DNA of 38,382 bases, taken from a virus. The notes under the pieces were generated by a model, which searched no databases, was not told where the DNA came from, and saw only the letters and a list, made by a program, of their open reading frames with translations. Shown here in pieces: positions 37,640-38,382 of this stretch. The stretch lies in IMG/VR virus record IMGVR_UViG_3300042260_000169, positions 1 to 38,382 of that record. One strand, written 5' to 3'. A program made the translations under genes and the position numbers. Numbering within the stretch: the stretch's first letter is position 1; every line of letters starts with the position of its first letter.

Positions 37640-38176
37640 GATAATTCAGAAAAAAGTGTTGTAAAGGGTACTCCGTACTCAGAAGTCGAACAGCTAAAGC
37701 GGGAACGCAATAGGGAAGCGGCTGCTAGGTATAGAGAACGTAACCGGGAACGGTATAACCAACGTATGCGCGATTGGCGAGAAAATAACAAAGAGAAATC
37801 TTTGCAACAAGCTCGTGAGTGGCGCAACCGCAAGTTAGCGAATGGTTCACCAGAAGAAGTAGCCGCTATCCGCGCTGCTGAAGCTGCAAAAACCAAACGA
37901 GCGCAAGCGGTGTGCAAGGAAGCTGTGTTTACTGCTTATGGTGGATACAAGTGTGCTTGCTGTGGTGAAACTGAACCTATGTTTTTATCGATAGACCATG
38001 TACATAACGACGGAAATGTTGAAAGAAAATCAGGCTTATACCGCGGAAGTGGATCAGCTTTCTATCAATGGTTGCGTAAAAATGATTTCCCTTCAGGGTA
38101 TCAGGTGTTGTGTATGAACTGTCAAATCGGAAAACATAAAAACGGCGGTGTGTGCCCTCATCAAGACTTCCGCTAA
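37637..38176 (+). CDS. Free-standing HNH endonuclease inserted between scaffold and coat
   Basis: This is a 179-residue protein. A basic, arginine-rich helical N-terminus (about 20-75, RNREAAARYRERNRERY) probably contacts DNA. The HNH/zinc core has CACCGETEPMFLSIDHVHND (about 108-127) and VLCMNCQIGKHKN near the C-terminus, as in a common phage HNH family. Its final Arg codon and stop (CGC TAA) coincide with those of scaffold in the HNH-free allele. Different in family from the other HNH gene at 27548. Likely a homing endonuclease targeting HNH-free scaffold/coat junctions. Confidence 0.9.
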   Translation: MDNSEKSVVKGTPYSEVEQLKRERNREAAARYRERNRERYNQRMRDWRENNKEKSLQQAREWRNRKLANGSPEEVAAIRAAEAAKTKRAQAVCKEAVFTAYGGYKCACCGETEPMFLSIDHVHNDGNVERKSGLYRGSGSAFYQWLRKNDFPSGYQVLCMNCQIGKHKNGGVCPHQDFR

Positions 38177-38200
38177 CCATTTTTTAAGGACTTACTAACC

Positions 38201-38382
38201 ATGAGTAACTCAATCTTAACGATCGACATGATAACCCGCAAGGCTTTGGAGATCTTAGAAAACAACCTAGTATTAACTCGTAACGTAAACCGTCAATATG
38301 ACGACTCTTTCGCTGTAGAAGGCGCTAAAATTGGTTCTACATTGCGTATCCGCTTACCGGATCGTGCTTTAGTAACTGACGG
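38201..38382 (+). CDS. Coat protein, N-terminal fragment (3' cut by window edge), HNH-linked allele
   Basis: The first 60 residues are identical to those of the coat at 129, but 15 of codons 2-24 differ, all silently; from codon 25 the DNA is identical to the window end. AAGGA lies upstream. It continues beyond the window in the same way as the coat at 129-1331. Confidence 0.9.
   Translation, partial: MSNSILTIDMITRKALEILENNLVLTRNVNRQYDDSFAVEGAKIGSTLRIRLPDRALVTD

Larger units (their letters stand above)
37498..38382. repeat. Right copy of the terminal overlap (HNH-carrying allele)
   Basis: 37498-37597 equals 1-100 exactly, and 38273-38382 equals 201-310 exactly. A 572-bp segment (37598-38169) is absent from the left copy, where the join is bases 100/101. 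After the insert, 38170-38272 matches 101-200 only with many changes, which in coat are all synonymous. Confidence 0.85.

Noticed and set aside
37598-38169. Group I or II intron carrying the HNH gene
   Set aside because: Both scaffold and coat frames are intact without splicing, and no intron core motifs were seen; this is a free-standing gene.
1-38382. Integrase, lysogeny repressor, tRNA genes or toxin-antitoxin pairs
   Set aside because: None found on reading the frames and intergenic regions; very divergent forms cannot be excluded without searches.

Overview
The window is a nearly complete genome of a tailed, podovirus-like phage with a P22-type head, assembled as a contig that runs slightly past one full circle. 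The left end (1-310) and right end (37498-38382) are the same locus, the scaffold/coat junction, in two allelic forms. The right copy carries a free-standing HNH endonuclease gene and the left copy does not. The implied genome is about 38.07 kb with the HNH gene and about 37.50 kb without it. The host is Gram-negative: the lysis cassette has a nested Rz/Rz1 spanin pair with an outer-membrane lipoprotein, and candidate promoters look like sigma-70. I see no integrase, repressor, tRNA or CRISPR, so a virulent lifestyle is likely but not proven.

Layout: 129-12444 (+) encodes coat, small head proteins, P22 gp4-like and gp10-like head-completion proteins, a fibre/needle-like protein, a SET-cupin fusion, three ejection-type proteins, then holin candidates, Rz/Rz1 and a GH108 endolysin. 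12276-15558 (-) is a tightly overlapping operon: VRR-NUC nuclease, SNF2-type helicase, a sigma-region-4-like HTH protein and a chain of very small proteins, several too short for routine ORF calling. A back-to-back promoter pair near 15.6 kb separates it from the replication operon at 15668-21983 (+): DUF2800 nuclease, likely ssDNA-binding protein, a secreted cysteine-rich micro-protein, family A DNA polymerase and a primase/SF3-type helicase. 22033-24204 (-) is an accessory operon of different base composition that encodes a shortened DnaN-type sliding clamp and small proteins. 24205-24996 is non-coding and dense in structure: an 18-bp-arm palindrome, 17 copies of a 9-bp element, a 41-bp tandem repeat, a GC-rich block and a strong promoter. 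24997-37604 (+) is the packaging/virion operon: TerS, a 23-residue membrane micro-protein, TerL, small basic proteins, an HNH endonuclease, a GroES homologue, the portal, structural proteins, three receptor-binding or tailspike proteins, and scaffold.

Reading of the whole: replication appears to combine a family A polymerase (with Leu at the position equivalent to E. coli Pol I Phe762), a primase-helicase, an SSB-like protein, nucleases and a phage clamp. Head assembly combines P22-type portal/coat/scaffold with a phage co-chaperonin. The most unusual signal is the allelic pair at the contig ends: a clean 572-bp HNH insertion that rebuilds the scaffold C-terminus, followed by 18 purely synonymous differences in coat codons 2-24 and then exact identity. 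That is what a homing endonuclease carrier allele with a recoded cleavage site would look like. Other notable items are the SET-cupin virion-operon protein, the reduced clamp and the 9-bp repeat array.
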